A stretch of 64,000 bases of DNA from Streptomyces sp. DT2A-34 (GTDB lineage Bacteria; Actinomycetota; Actinomycetes; Streptomycetales; Streptomycetaceae): NCBI RefSeq assembly GCF_030499515.1, contig NZ_JASTWJ010000001.1, forward strand, positions 7,730,001 through 7,794,000, in the 5' to 3' direction. A program made the position numbers and the translations under genes. Shown piece by piece: positions 8,618-15,813 of this stretch; the stretch's first letter is position 1, and each line of letters opens with the position of its first letter. The notes under the pieces were generated by a model that was not told the DNA's origin, ran no database searches, and saw only the letters and a program-made list of their open reading frames with translations.

Positions 8618-8679
8618 ACCCCCCCCGCGAGCAGTCCCCTCCATAAGCAGTCCTCCGTCCCCCGGCTCCTGGAGGCCCC

Positions 8680-10179
8680 GTGTCCCTCGCCGACCGTGCC
8701 GAAGTCACCGGCACACCAGCGTTCGTCCCCGATCCCAGGCTCACCAACGAAGACCTCGCGCCCGCCGGCAAGCGCAACTGGAAGGTCTTCGACCTCTTCG
8801 CGCTGTGGATGTCCGACGTCCACAACCTCGGCAACTACACGTTCGCGGCCGGCCTGCTGGTCCTCGGCATGAATGTGTGGCAGGTCTTCACCTCCCTGCT
8901 CGTCGGCTTCGTGCTCATCTACATCGGCATGAACTGGATGGGGAAGATCGGCCAGCGCCACGGCGTCCCGTTCCCCGTGGTCAGCCGCATCAGCTTCGGC
9001 GTCTGGGGTGCCAACATCCCGGCGCTGATCAGGGCCGTGATCGCCATCATGTGGTACGGCATCCAGACCTATCTCGCGTCCGTCGCCGTGAACGTGATGC
9101 TGCTGGCGGCCTGGCCCGGCCTGGAGTCCTGGACGCACAGCTCCTTCCTGGGCCTGCACGCGCTCGGCTGGGTCTCCTTCCTCTCCCTCTGGCTCATCCA
9201 GGCGTTGATCATCAGCCAGGGCATGGAGTCGGTGCGGAAGTTCCAGGACTTCTGCGGTCCGGCGATCTGGGTCGTGATGATCGCGCTGGCGGTCTGGATC
9301 TTCGCCAAGGCGGGCTGGACGATCTCGCTCACGAGCACCCCGCACCCGGTCTCCGTCGGCGAGCAGTGGCGGCAGTGGTTCGGCGCGATCGGCCTGATCC
9401 TCGCCACGTACGGCACGCTGATGCTCAACTTCTGCGACTTCTCGCGCTTCGCGCCCGACTACCCGACCGTCAAGCGCGGCAACTTCTGGGGTCTGCCCAT
9501 CAACTCGACGGCGTTCGTGGTGGTTTCGGTGATCGTCACGGCCGGTTCGCTGGAGGTGTTCGGCGAGGCCATCACGGATCCGGCGGAGCTGGTGGCGAAG
9601 GTCGGCAACACCTGGATCCTGGTCCTGGCCGCCCTGACGTTCGCCATCGCCACCATGGGCGTCAACATCGTCGCCAACTTCGTCTCACCGGCGTACGACC
9701 TGGCCAACGTCTGGCCGCAGAAGATCACCTTCAAGGTCGGCGGCATGATCAGCACGGTCGCGGCGCTCGTCGTGACCCCCTGGAACCTCTTCTCGAACCC
9801 GACGGTCGTGAACTACTTCCTGGGCGGCCTGGGCGCCTTCCTGGGCCCGCTGTTCGGCGTGATCATGGTCGACTACTACCTGGTCAAGCGCGGCCGCGTG
9901 GACGTGGACGAGCTGTTCTCCGCCGAGCCGGGCTCGCGCTACTACTACCGCAACGGCGTCAACCCCAAGGCGCTGTGGGCGTTCCTGCCGGCGGCCGGTG
10001 TCGCGGCGGTGCTGGCGCTGGTGAAGACGTTCAGCGATGTGGCGCCGTACTCGTGGTTCATCGGGACGGCGATGGCGGCGGGCCTGTACCTGGTGCTGTG
10101 CCGTGGTGAGCGCGCCGAGTCCGCCACCGACTCCGCCGGCGCGACCGATGCCGCCGAGTCCAGGGCGCAGGAGGTCTGA
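8680..10179 (+). CDS. NCS1 nucleobase/hydantoin:cation symporter
   Basis: 499-residue polytopic membrane protein of the NCS1 family, which imports cytosine, uracil, allantoin or hydantoins with H+ or Na+. Twelve hydrophobic helices are expected. Visible family marks are WKVFDLFALWMSDVHNLGNYT, RISFGVWGANIPAL in helix 3 and FCDFSRFAPDYPTVKRG in the middle. The racemase gene starts 5 bases after its stop, which favours a hydantoin or allantoin substrate. GTG start behind GGAGG. Regulated in all likelihood by the divergent GntR protein. Confidence 0.93.
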   Translation: MSLADRAEVTGTPAFVPDPRLTNEDLAPAGKRNWKVFDLFALWMSDVHNLGNYTFAAGLLVLGMNVWQVFTSLLVGFVLIYIGMNWMGKIGQRHGVPFPVVSRISFGVWGANIPALIRAVIAIMWYGIQTYLASVAVNVMLLAAWPGLESWTHSSFLGLHALGWVSFLSLWLIQALIISQGMESVRKFQDFCGPAIWVVMIALAVWIFAKAGWTISLTSTPHPVSVGEQWRQWFGAIGLILATYGTLMLNFCDFSRFAPDYPTVKRGNFWGLPINSTAFVVVSVIVTAGSLEVFGEAITDPAELVAKVGNTWILVLAALTFAIATMGVNIVANFVSPAYDLANVWPQKITFKVGGMISTVAALVVTPWNLFSNPTVVNYFLGGLGAFLGPLFGVIMVDYYLVKRGRVDVDELFSAEPGSRYYYRNGVNPKALWAFLPAAGVAAVLALVKTFSDVAPYSWFIGTAMAAGLYLVLCRGERAESATDSAGATDAAESRAQEV

Positions 10180-10184
10180 CGGAC

Positions 10185-10904
10185 GTGCGGATCGTCGTCA
10201 CCAACTGCAACACCACGCAGGAGATGACCGAGGAGATCGTACGAGGTGCCCGGGCCGCGGCAGGCCCGGGCACCACCGTGCTCGGGCTGACCCCCGCGTG
10301 GGGGCCCGAGTCCGCGGAGGGCTGGCTCGACAGCTACCTCTCGGCGGCGGCGGTCATGGACGCGCTGCGGACGTACGAGGGCCCCGCGTACGACGCGGTC
10401 GTCATGGCCGGCTTCGGGGAGCACGGGCGTGAGGGCGTCCGGGAACTGGTCGACGTACCGGTCGTCGACATCACGGAGGCGGCCGCGCATCTGGCCTGCC
10501 TGCTCGGACGGCGGTACGGCGTGGTGACCACGCTGGAGCGGTCGTGCGGGCAGATCGAGGACAGCCTCGATACCGCAGGGGTGGGCCGCAACTGCGTCGC
10601 CGTGATCGGCACCGGGCTCGGGGTGCTGGAGTTGGAGGACGGCGAGCGCACGGAGTCCGCCTTTCTGGCAGCCGCCGAACGCGCGCGGGACGCGGGTGCC
10701 GAGGTCCTGGTGCTGGGGTGCGCCGGGATGACCGGGTTGCAGCGGACCGTGGGGGAGAAGCTGGGGGTTCCGGTGGTCGACGGGGTGGGAGCGGCCGTCA
10801 AACTCGCCGAGTCGCTGGTCGCGTTGGGGCTGACGACGAGCCGGGCCGGGAGCTACGCGAAGCCGTTGCCGAAGCGGCGGACCTGGGGGTCGCCTCAAGG
10901 GTGA
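10185..10904 (+). CDS. Hydantoin/Asp-Glu racemase family protein
   Basis: 239 residues, aspartate/glutamate/hydantoin racemase fold: VVTNCNTTQEMTEEI at the N-terminus and VLVLGCAGMTGL near 174-185. Hydantoin racemases interconvert D- and L-5-substituted hydantoins using two cysteines, about positions 76 and 181 in characterised enzymes. Here the second is present (Cys179), but the first position reads AGFGEHG with Gly76 in place of Cys. It may therefore have altered activity. Translationally coupled to the permease (5-base gap, GGAGG inside the permease end). Its 3' end overlaps that of the convergent GNAT gene by 10 bases. Confidence 0.8.
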   Translation: MRIVVTNCNTTQEMTEEIVRGARAAAGPGTTVLGLTPAWGPESAEGWLDSYLSAAAVMDALRTYEGPAYDAVVMAGFGEHGREGVRELVDVPVVDITEAAAHLACLLGRRYGVVTTLERSCGQIEDSLDTAGVGRNCVAVIGTGLGVLELEDGERTESAFLAAAERARDAGAEVLVLGCAGMTGLQRTVGEKLGVPVVDGVGAAVKLAESLVALGLTTSRAGSYAKPLPKRRTWGSPQG

Positions 10905-11383
10905 CGCGGACGTGGGTGAGCCGGATGGGGGTGCCCCGGACGCCAGACGTACCGCACGTCCGGCTCGCGCTCCTCGTTGCCGCTGCCGTCCGTGTACTCG
11001 ACGGCGACGAAGCCGTGCCGCTCGTAGAAACGGTGGGCGGGCTTGTTGACCTGGAAGGTCCACAGGGTCAGTCCGTGCGGTCTGAGCTGTTTGGCGAGGT
11101 CCACGAAGCGGTCGCCGATGCCGCAGCCGCGCCGGTCGGGGTCGAGATAGAGCTGGGAGAGCTGGTCGCCGTCGAGCACCATGAGACCGACGATGCGGTC
11201 GGCGGCCTCGGCCACCCAGGTCTCCCGCAGCAGGACCACCACCTCCCGGAAGTACGTCCGCACGTCGTCGTCGGAGCGCGGCCGGACGACCGTCGGCAGG
11301 GCGGCGGCGAACGACCGCAGCCAGACGTCGGCGGCGGCACCGGCGTCGGTCGCAGTGGCGCGGCGGAGGGCGACACGGCTCAC
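10895..11383 (-). CDS. GNAT family N-acetyltransferase
   Basis: 162 residues with the acetyl-CoA binding segment LYLDPDRRGCGIGDRFV (motif A, Q/R-x-x-G-x-G) and the C-terminal NKPAHRFYERHGFVAVEYT typical of GNAT enzymes. Substrate unknown. I place the start at GTG 11383, which overlaps the RidA stop as GTGA, so the two are translationally coupled. A longer in-frame extension would run inside ridA and lacks similarity. Confidence 0.85.
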   Translation of the reverse strand: MSRVALRRATATDAGAAADVWLRSFAAALPTVVRPRSDDDVRTYFREVVVLLRETWVAEAADRIVGLMVLDGDQLSQLYLDPDRRGCGIGDRFVDLAKQLRPHGLTLWTFQVNKPAHRFYERHGFVAVEYTDGSGNEEREPDVRYVWRPGHPHPAHPRPRHP

Positions 11384-11796
11384 GGCTGTGTCCCCTCCTC
11401 CGGAACGACGGCCGTGGCCGTGATCTCCACCAACTGTCCCGTGTATCCGAGGCAGGCGACCCCCAGCAGCGTCGACGAGTGAGGACCGGCGCTCAGTCCC
11501 GACGCCTCCACGACCTCCCATACGGCGGACAGCACAGCCGTCTCACCGCTCACCACATACACGTCGCTCGACAGCACATGCGCCAAGTCACTGCCGACCG
11601 CGCGCAGTTGCTCTTCGAGGTTGGCGATCACCTGCTCGGCCTGCCGTACGGGGTCTCCTTCACCGACGAGCTTCCCGTCGGCGTCGAGAGGCACGGAACC
11701 GGCGAGGAAGGCGAGCTTCGTGCCGGCCTCGACGACGGAGGCGTGGGAGTAGGTGGGGGGTGGGAAGAGGGTGGGCGAGGTGACGCGGCGGATCAT
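11380..11796 (-). CDS. RidA family protein
   Basis: 138-residue member of the YjgF/YER057c/UK114 family. RidA enzymes hydrolyse reactive enamine/imine intermediates made by PLP enzymes; some divergent members have other roles. Visible features are the PPPTYSHASVVEAGTKLAFLAGSVPLD start, ANLEEQLRAVGSDLAHVLSSDVYV, and VACLGYTGQLVEITATAV at the end. The catalytic Arg normally found in RVCV...A is replaced by VACLGYTG, so this belongs to a non-canonical subgroup. First gene of a two-gene operon with the GNAT gene. Confidence 0.85.
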   Translation of the reverse strand: MIRRVTSPTLFPPPTYSHASVVEAGTKLAFLAGSVPLDADGKLVGEGDPVRQAEQVIANLEEQLRAVGSDLAHVLSSDVYVVSGETAVLSAVWEVVEASGLSAGPHSSTLLGVACLGYTGQLVEITATAVVPEEGTQP

Positions 11797-11924
11797 GGGG
11801 CCTCCTGGGTCTTTCCTGCCAGTTCGTGCCTTGTACGGCGAACTACTCGCCGATCATCCGGGGCCCTGGCCCACACCCGCATCCCAATTTCTCCCCGTCG
11901 GCGCCGGCTACCAGGAACGTCACC

Positions 11925-12297
11925 TCACCGCGTTCGCCTTCCCTGACCGCATACGCAGCGCACCGCCGGCTGCCAGGTCCAGTGCGTGTCCAGGCGGAAC
12001 ACATGCAGCCCTTCGGCACGGCAGGCGTCGTACACCATGGCCAGTGCGGCGGAGGCGACTCCTTGCCGACGGGCGACGGGCGACGGGATGGACGTAGAGC
12101 GACGTGACACGCACCGCGCCCACGCCCACGGGCCAGGTGTCGACGGTGATGGTCCCCACGGGCCCGCTCCCGCTACGGCTTCCCGGGGAACGGACCCAGT
12201 ACCGCCTGCGATAGTCGCCGTCGCGCCGGCGCTCACGCCCGTCTGAGCCCGGTCGGACCGATATGTCATCCTGGCGAAGGACCACGCTGCTGTTCAC
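11925..12297 (-). pseudogene. GNAT acetyltransferase remnant
   Basis: One GNAT-like protein is split over two frames. GTG at 12297 opens VNSSVVLRQDDISVRPG and runs through GTITVDTWPVGVGAVRVTSL to YVHPVARR. The continuation RQGVASAALAMVYDACRAEG then LHVFRLDTHWTWQPAVR is in another frame. The break coincides with a 7-bp tandem duplication (GGGCGAC twice, 12071-12084). After QPAVR the expected C-terminal strand is lost and a stop follows. The start overlaps the 3' end of the next gene. A non-functional remnant. Confidence 0.7.
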
Positions 12298-12958
12298 GCA
12301 CCCGACGTTCGCACTCCTGTGCAAGGTTCGGGTACGCCTTGGAAATGGCCGCGTAGACACGGTGCCAGAGCAACTCCTCGGCTGCGGCACGCCCCGTGCT
12401 CCCGTACAACTCACCGAGGATCTCGTGGTGCCGGGTCAGCCGGTGGCGTAGGTAGTCGACCTTCCACCGGTCGAGCGCGGCGGGCTCGGCACTCTCGACG
12501 GTGGCCGGCTCCGCCACGCGCCCCCGCCCTCCCTGCCACCGGCCGGACGTCCGCTTCTCCTCTTGGCGGTTCCGGTGTTCGACAGCCAGCGCCGCCAGCC
12601 TGTCCGGAGCCAGCTGCGGCACGTCCATCGGCTCCGCAGCGATCCGCGCCAGCACCTCCCGCCGCCTGCGCGCAGCGGCAGCCCGCGCCGCACCCGACCG
12701 CCGCGCGGCGGCGGCCGCGATGGCCCTGAACTCCTCACTGCGCTCAGCGGCCTCGATCCGCTCCATCCGGTAAAGCCGGGTCCGCGGGGCGGACCGGAAG
12801 ATCGGATGGCCCGCCAGCATGTCGGGCTCACCGAGCAGTTGCCGCACCATGCTCGGAGTCCAGCCCCGGGCCCGAAGCCCCGCTGCCGAGAGGTGCGGGT
12901 ACCTCGGCTGCGGCTCCTGACGGCCATGGCCCACGTGGTCCTGCTCGTGCGTCGTCAT
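12266..12958 (-). CDS. Hypothetical protein, Ala/Arg-rich helical
   Basis: 230 residues, not assigned to a family. The N-terminal segment YPHLSAAGLRARGWTPSMVR followed by QLLGEPDMLA resembles short DNA- or partner-binding modules seen at the front of streptomycete hypothetical proteins. The middle is a long Ala/Arg-rich helical, possibly coiled-coil stretch (residues 50-110). The C-terminal WKVDYLRHRLTRHHEILGEL segment is well structured. I choose ATG 12958 because GGGGGAAG lies just upstream; in-frame ATGs at 12979 and 13000 are possible. A DNA-damage-type promoter with one mismatch lies upstream (13000-13022). Confidence 0.6.
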   Translation of the reverse strand: MTTHEQDHVGHGRQEPQPRYPHLSAAGLRARGWTPSMVRQLLGEPDMLAGHPIFRSAPRTRLYRMERIEAAERSEEFRAIAAAAARRSGAARAAAARRRREVLARIAAEPMDVPQLAPDRLAALAVEHRNRQEEKRTSGRWQGGRGRVAEPATVESAEPAALDRWKVDYLRHRLTRHHEILGELYGSTGRAAAEELLWHRVYAAISKAYPNLAQECERRVREQQRGPSPG

Positions 12959-12999
12959 CAATGCTTCCCCCGTCGCCATTACGCTGAGTGACGACTTCA

Positions 13000-13022
13000 T
13001 TGATAACGCGCACCACTGACAA
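13000..13022 (-). promoter_or_regulatory. Near-match to the RecA-NDp damage promoter
   Basis: On the minus strand TTGTCAGTG (13014-13022) is followed after 8 bases by TATCAA (13000-13005). The consensus is TTGTCRGTG-N8-TAnnnT, so only the final T is missing. It lies 41 bases before the start used for the hypothetical gene. Confidence 0.5.
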
Positions 13023-13101
13023 TCACCTACCGGGCCCGACCGCCACCGGGCGGCTCACGCAACCCGCAGGAACCGTCGGCTCGATTCAGTCACCCCGACC
13101 G

Positions 13102-13731
13102 TCAGGACCCCTCTGACCTGCGGGGGGGGGTGCCCCGATCTGCCCCCGTCTCGGGAGAACGCGGCGACCTCGGAGCCCGCGGCGCAGGAAGGTCGATCAG
13201 ATCGCTGACGTTCGCCACCTCCTGCAAGGTCCGCGCCAGCGACACCAGCGTCTCCCGTACGGCGGCGATCTCGCGGCGCAGGGTCTCGGCATGCTCCCAT
13301 TCGCGTTCGTGGACCACGGGATCGCGCCCCGCCGGCCGCTGGGCCTCGTACGCGGTCAGGCGGGGATGCCACTGGGCGAGGAGCGGACGCAGCACGCGGT
13401 TGAGGACGGTGACGGCCAGGACGCCGAAGCTGACGTGGCCGGGAGCCAGGGGCGGGGCGACGTCGGGGCCGTAGCGGCGGAGGATCTCACGTGTGGTGTT
13501 GAAGAAGGTGTAGAGGGAGGAGAGCGCCTCGCGCAGAAAGCCCTCGTCGGGGTCGAGCTCCTCGACCGACACGCGCGTGACCAGCTCCAGATAGAGCTCC
13601 CAGGCCGCGCTGCGCTCCGCGTCGGCCGGCTCCCACATGCCGGATATCTCGCCGACGAACGGAATCGTCAGCTTGGCCGTGATCTGCGACGGACCGCTCG
13701 GTCGACGTCGCCTGCGCTGCCTGTGTCCCAT
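13102..13731 (-). CDS. Conserved protein of a TIR-associated family (domain X)
   Basis: 209 residues, not in a family I can name. A basic N-terminus (GHRQRRRRRP) precedes a conserved strand-turn, KLTIPFVGEISGMWEPADA. A helical domain follows at about 35-175 (ELVTRVSVEELDP, LREALSSLYTFFNTTREIL, WHPRLTAYEA, AETLRREIAAVRETLVSLA). The same helical domain forms the C-terminus of the divergent TIR-NTPase: ELVTR, LREALxSL, RPxxxxWHPRLxAYEA and the paired HExxW helix all align. I infer a partner or regulator of that protein. The C-terminus is uncertain because it is read through a run of nine G (13122-13130). Confidence 0.75.
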   Translation of the reverse strand: MGHRQRRRRRPSGPSQITAKLTIPFVGEISGMWEPADAERSAAWELYLELVTRVSVEELDPDEGFLREALSSLYTFFNTTREILRRYGPDVAPPLAPGHVSFGVLAVTVLNRVLRPLLAQWHPRLTAYEAQRPAGRDPVVHEREWEHAETLRREIAAVRETLVSLARTLQEVANVSDLIDLPAPRAPRSPRSPETGADRGTPPRRSEGS

Positions 13732-13755
13732 GATCGCCCTCCCCGGTACCCACAG

Positions 13756-13762
13756 TAGGGTA
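13756..13762. promoter_or_regulatory. Overlapping -10 elements of the TIR gene pair
   Basis: TAGGGT (13756-13761, plus strand) and TACCCT (13757-13762, minus strand) share five base pairs inside a 38-base intergenic gap. On the plus strand the hexamer lies 8 bases before the GTG, typical of a leaderless transcript. This implies mutually exclusive or jointly regulated transcription of the divergent genes. Confidence 0.45.
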
Positions 13763-13769
13763 AGTCGCC

Positions 13770-15743
13770 GTGTGGGACGTCTTCCTCAGCTACAGCCGCG
13801 GTGACGTGGAGCGGGTCCGTCCGCTCGCGCGGGCGCTGCGCGACGGCGGGCTCGAGGTGTTCACGGACGAGACCGGCGTCGAGTCCTTCGCCGGCATCAG
13901 CGCCACCATCCGGCGCGAACTGGGCCGTTCCAAGGCGCTGCTGGCCTTCTACTCCACCGGCTACCCCGAGCGCGAGGCCTGCCAGTGGGAGCTGACCACC
14001 GCCTATCTGGCGGGACTTGGGGAGGGCGATCCGCGGCGCCGGGTCATGGTGGTCAACCCGGAGCGGACGGCGGACCACATCCAGCCCGTGGAACTGCGTG
14101 ACGCCAGACACGCCGCGCCCGACGACCTCCCCGCCCTCGTGGCCGACGTACGCGCGCACGTGGCCCGCCTCGACGGCCCGATGACGATCGCGGAACCCGG
14201 CGTACGGCACTGGCTGCTGGGCACCCCACGCCCCCGCCCCGACTTCCTGGGCCGCCTCTTCGAGCTCTGGCAGGTGCACTCCGCCCTGCACGCCCACGCC
14301 GCACCGCTCGTCACCGGCCGCGCCGCAGCGCACGCCGTGCAGATCCGCGGCATGGCGGGCATCGGCAAGAGCCTGCTGGCCCAGGAGTACGCCCTGCGCT
14401 TCGAGGCGGCGTACCCCGGCGGCGTGTACTGGGTGGACGGGGAGGCGTACGAGGATTCCGTGCACGCCCTCGGCGACGCGGGCGCAGGTGTCGGCGGGAC
14501 AGGTGTCGCCGGGACAGGTGTCGGCGGGCCAGGTGGCCTCTTCGCCTACTTCGACGCCATCGGCGAACCGTTCCTGTGGATCGTCGACGCCGCCCCCGCC
14601 GACCGGCTCCCCGCCCGCGACATCGCGGCGATGGCGGCACCGCACCCCCTCGGCCACACCCTCTTCACCCTGCGCAGCCGCGCCTACGACACCCTCGGCA
14701 CCCCGGTCGACCTGGGGCCGCTCGACGCGCCCCACGCGCGCGTGCTGGCCGGTGACGAGGCACTCGCCGACGCGGTCGGCGGCCATCCCCTCGCGCTGGG
14801 CCTGCTGGGCCGTGCGGTCCGCGCCGGCCACCACCCCGGCGCGCTCTACGACCGGCTGCACGCCCGGGGCCGCTCCCTCCTCGACGCCCTCGCCGACGAG
14901 GACGTCACGGGCGCCGTCGTACGGGACGTGGACACGGCGGACGCCGCCGACGTCCTGCGCTGCGCCGCCGCCCTCCACCCGCTGCCCCTCAGCACCGACG
15001 ACGCGGCCCACGTCCTCGCCGCCGCCGACCGCGTCCCGCAGATCGTCGCCCGCCGGCGCGCCGCCAACGGCGTCCGTGAACTGCGCGCCCGCAGCCTGCT
15101 GACCCCGGCGGCCGACGAACGCTGGTCCCTGCACCCCGTGACCCAGCACGCCTGGCACCACCACGACCCGGCCCCCGCCCGCACGGAGGCCCTCCGCCAC
15201 GCCGCCCTGCGCACCCTGTGCGGCCGCCGCGACGCGCGTGACCCGGTTACGCTGGCCTTCCCCGGTACCCGGAGGGAGGCACCCATGGCAGCGCCCAGCG
15301 AGTCGGAACGGATGGCCGCCTACGACATCCAGATCGAGTTGGTCACCCGGATCGGGGTGCAGGAGCTGGCACCGGGGACGGGGAGCCTGCGGGAGGCGCT
15401 CACCTCCCTGAAGTCGCTGATCGACTTCACGCGCGCGACCCTGCACACATACAGCGTGAGCCTGGAACACGGCTCGGAAACCGGCGCGCCGACGGTCCAG
15501 AACCTCGCGTACGCCCTGATCAACGAGACGATTCGGCCCTTCACCAGCACCTGGCACCCTCGCCTTGCCGCCTACGAGGCCCGCTGCCCGGCGGACGTGG
15601 CCCCGCTCGACCACGAGGCGGCCTGGCCGCAGGCGGAGGCGATGCGGGCCGAACTGGCCGCGCTGCGCGAGCCGTTGGTGCGGATCGCGGAGGGGCTGGG
15701 CGGCATCTCCGGGGCGGACTTCGGGGTGGCGGCCACGGGGTGA
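13770..15743 (+). CDS. TIR-domain STAND-type NTPase with C-terminal domain X
   Basis: 657 residues in three parts. Residues 1-135 are a TIR domain: FLSYSRGD at 5-12, FTDETGVESF at 31-40, and CQWEL with Glu74 at the position of the NAD-cleaving glutamate. Residues about 165-500 are an NB-ARC-like NTPase with Walker A GMAGIGKS (194-201), a Walker B-like FLWIVDAA and a winged-helix segment. Residues 506-657 are the same helical domain X as in the divergent gene. TIR-STAND proteins in bacteria commonly act in immunity by depleting NAD. That role is inference here. Unusual features are a Gly-rich 15-bp repeat in the NTPase and a well-placed internal start at 15285. Confidence 0.85.
   Translation: MWDVFLSYSRGDVERVRPLARALRDGGLEVFTDETGVESFAGISATIRRELGRSKALLAFYSTGYPEREACQWELTTAYLAGLGEGDPRRRVMVVNPERTADHIQPVELRDARHAAPDDLPALVADVRAHVARLDGPMTIAEPGVRHWLLGTPRPRPDFLGRLFELWQVHSALHAHAAPLVTGRAAAHAVQIRGMAGIGKSLLAQEYALRFEAAYPGGVYWVDGEAYEDSVHALGDAGAGVGGTGVAGTGVGGPGGLFAYFDAIGEPFLWIVDAAPADRLPARDIAAMAAPHPLGHTLFTLRSRAYDTLGTPVDLGPLDAPHARVLAGDEALADAVGGHPLALGLLGRAVRAGHHPGALYDRLHARGRSLLDALADEDVTGAVVRDVDTADAADVLRCAAALHPLPLSTDDAAHVLAAADRVPQIVARRRAANGVRELRARSLLTPAADERWSLHPVTQHAWHHHDPAPARTEALRHAALRTLCGRRDARDPVTLAFPGTRREAPMAAPSESERMAAYDIQIELVTRIGVQELAPGTGSLREALTSLKSLIDFTRATLHTYSVSLEHGSETGAPTVQNLAYALINETIRPFTSTWHPRLAAYEARCPADVAPLDHEAAWPQAEAMRAELAALREPLVRIAEGLGGISGADFGVAATG
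14485..14529 (+). repeat. 15-bp tandem repeat inside the TIR-NTPase gene
   Basis: Three units of CAGGTGTCGGCGGGA (14485-14499, 14500-14514, 14515-14529, one or two changes each) plus a partial fourth. They encode a Gly/Val-rich insert at about residues 239-254, between Walker A and Walker B. Being a multiple of three, copy changes keep the frame. Confidence 0.9.
15271..15287 (+). promoter_or_regulatory. Internal ribosome site and ATG within the TIR-NTPase gene
   Basis: GGAGGGAGG (15271-15279) is spaced 5 bases from an in-frame ATG (15285). A TTACGCT hexamer lies about 23 bases further upstream. The 152-residue product from this ATG would be exactly domain X. Confidence 0.5.
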
Positions 15744-15813
15744 GGACGGAGGGGCGAGTCCGGCGGGCGTAATTGCCTGGAGACGCGGCGGCAGGGCTGC
15801 GTACGCTGCGCGC

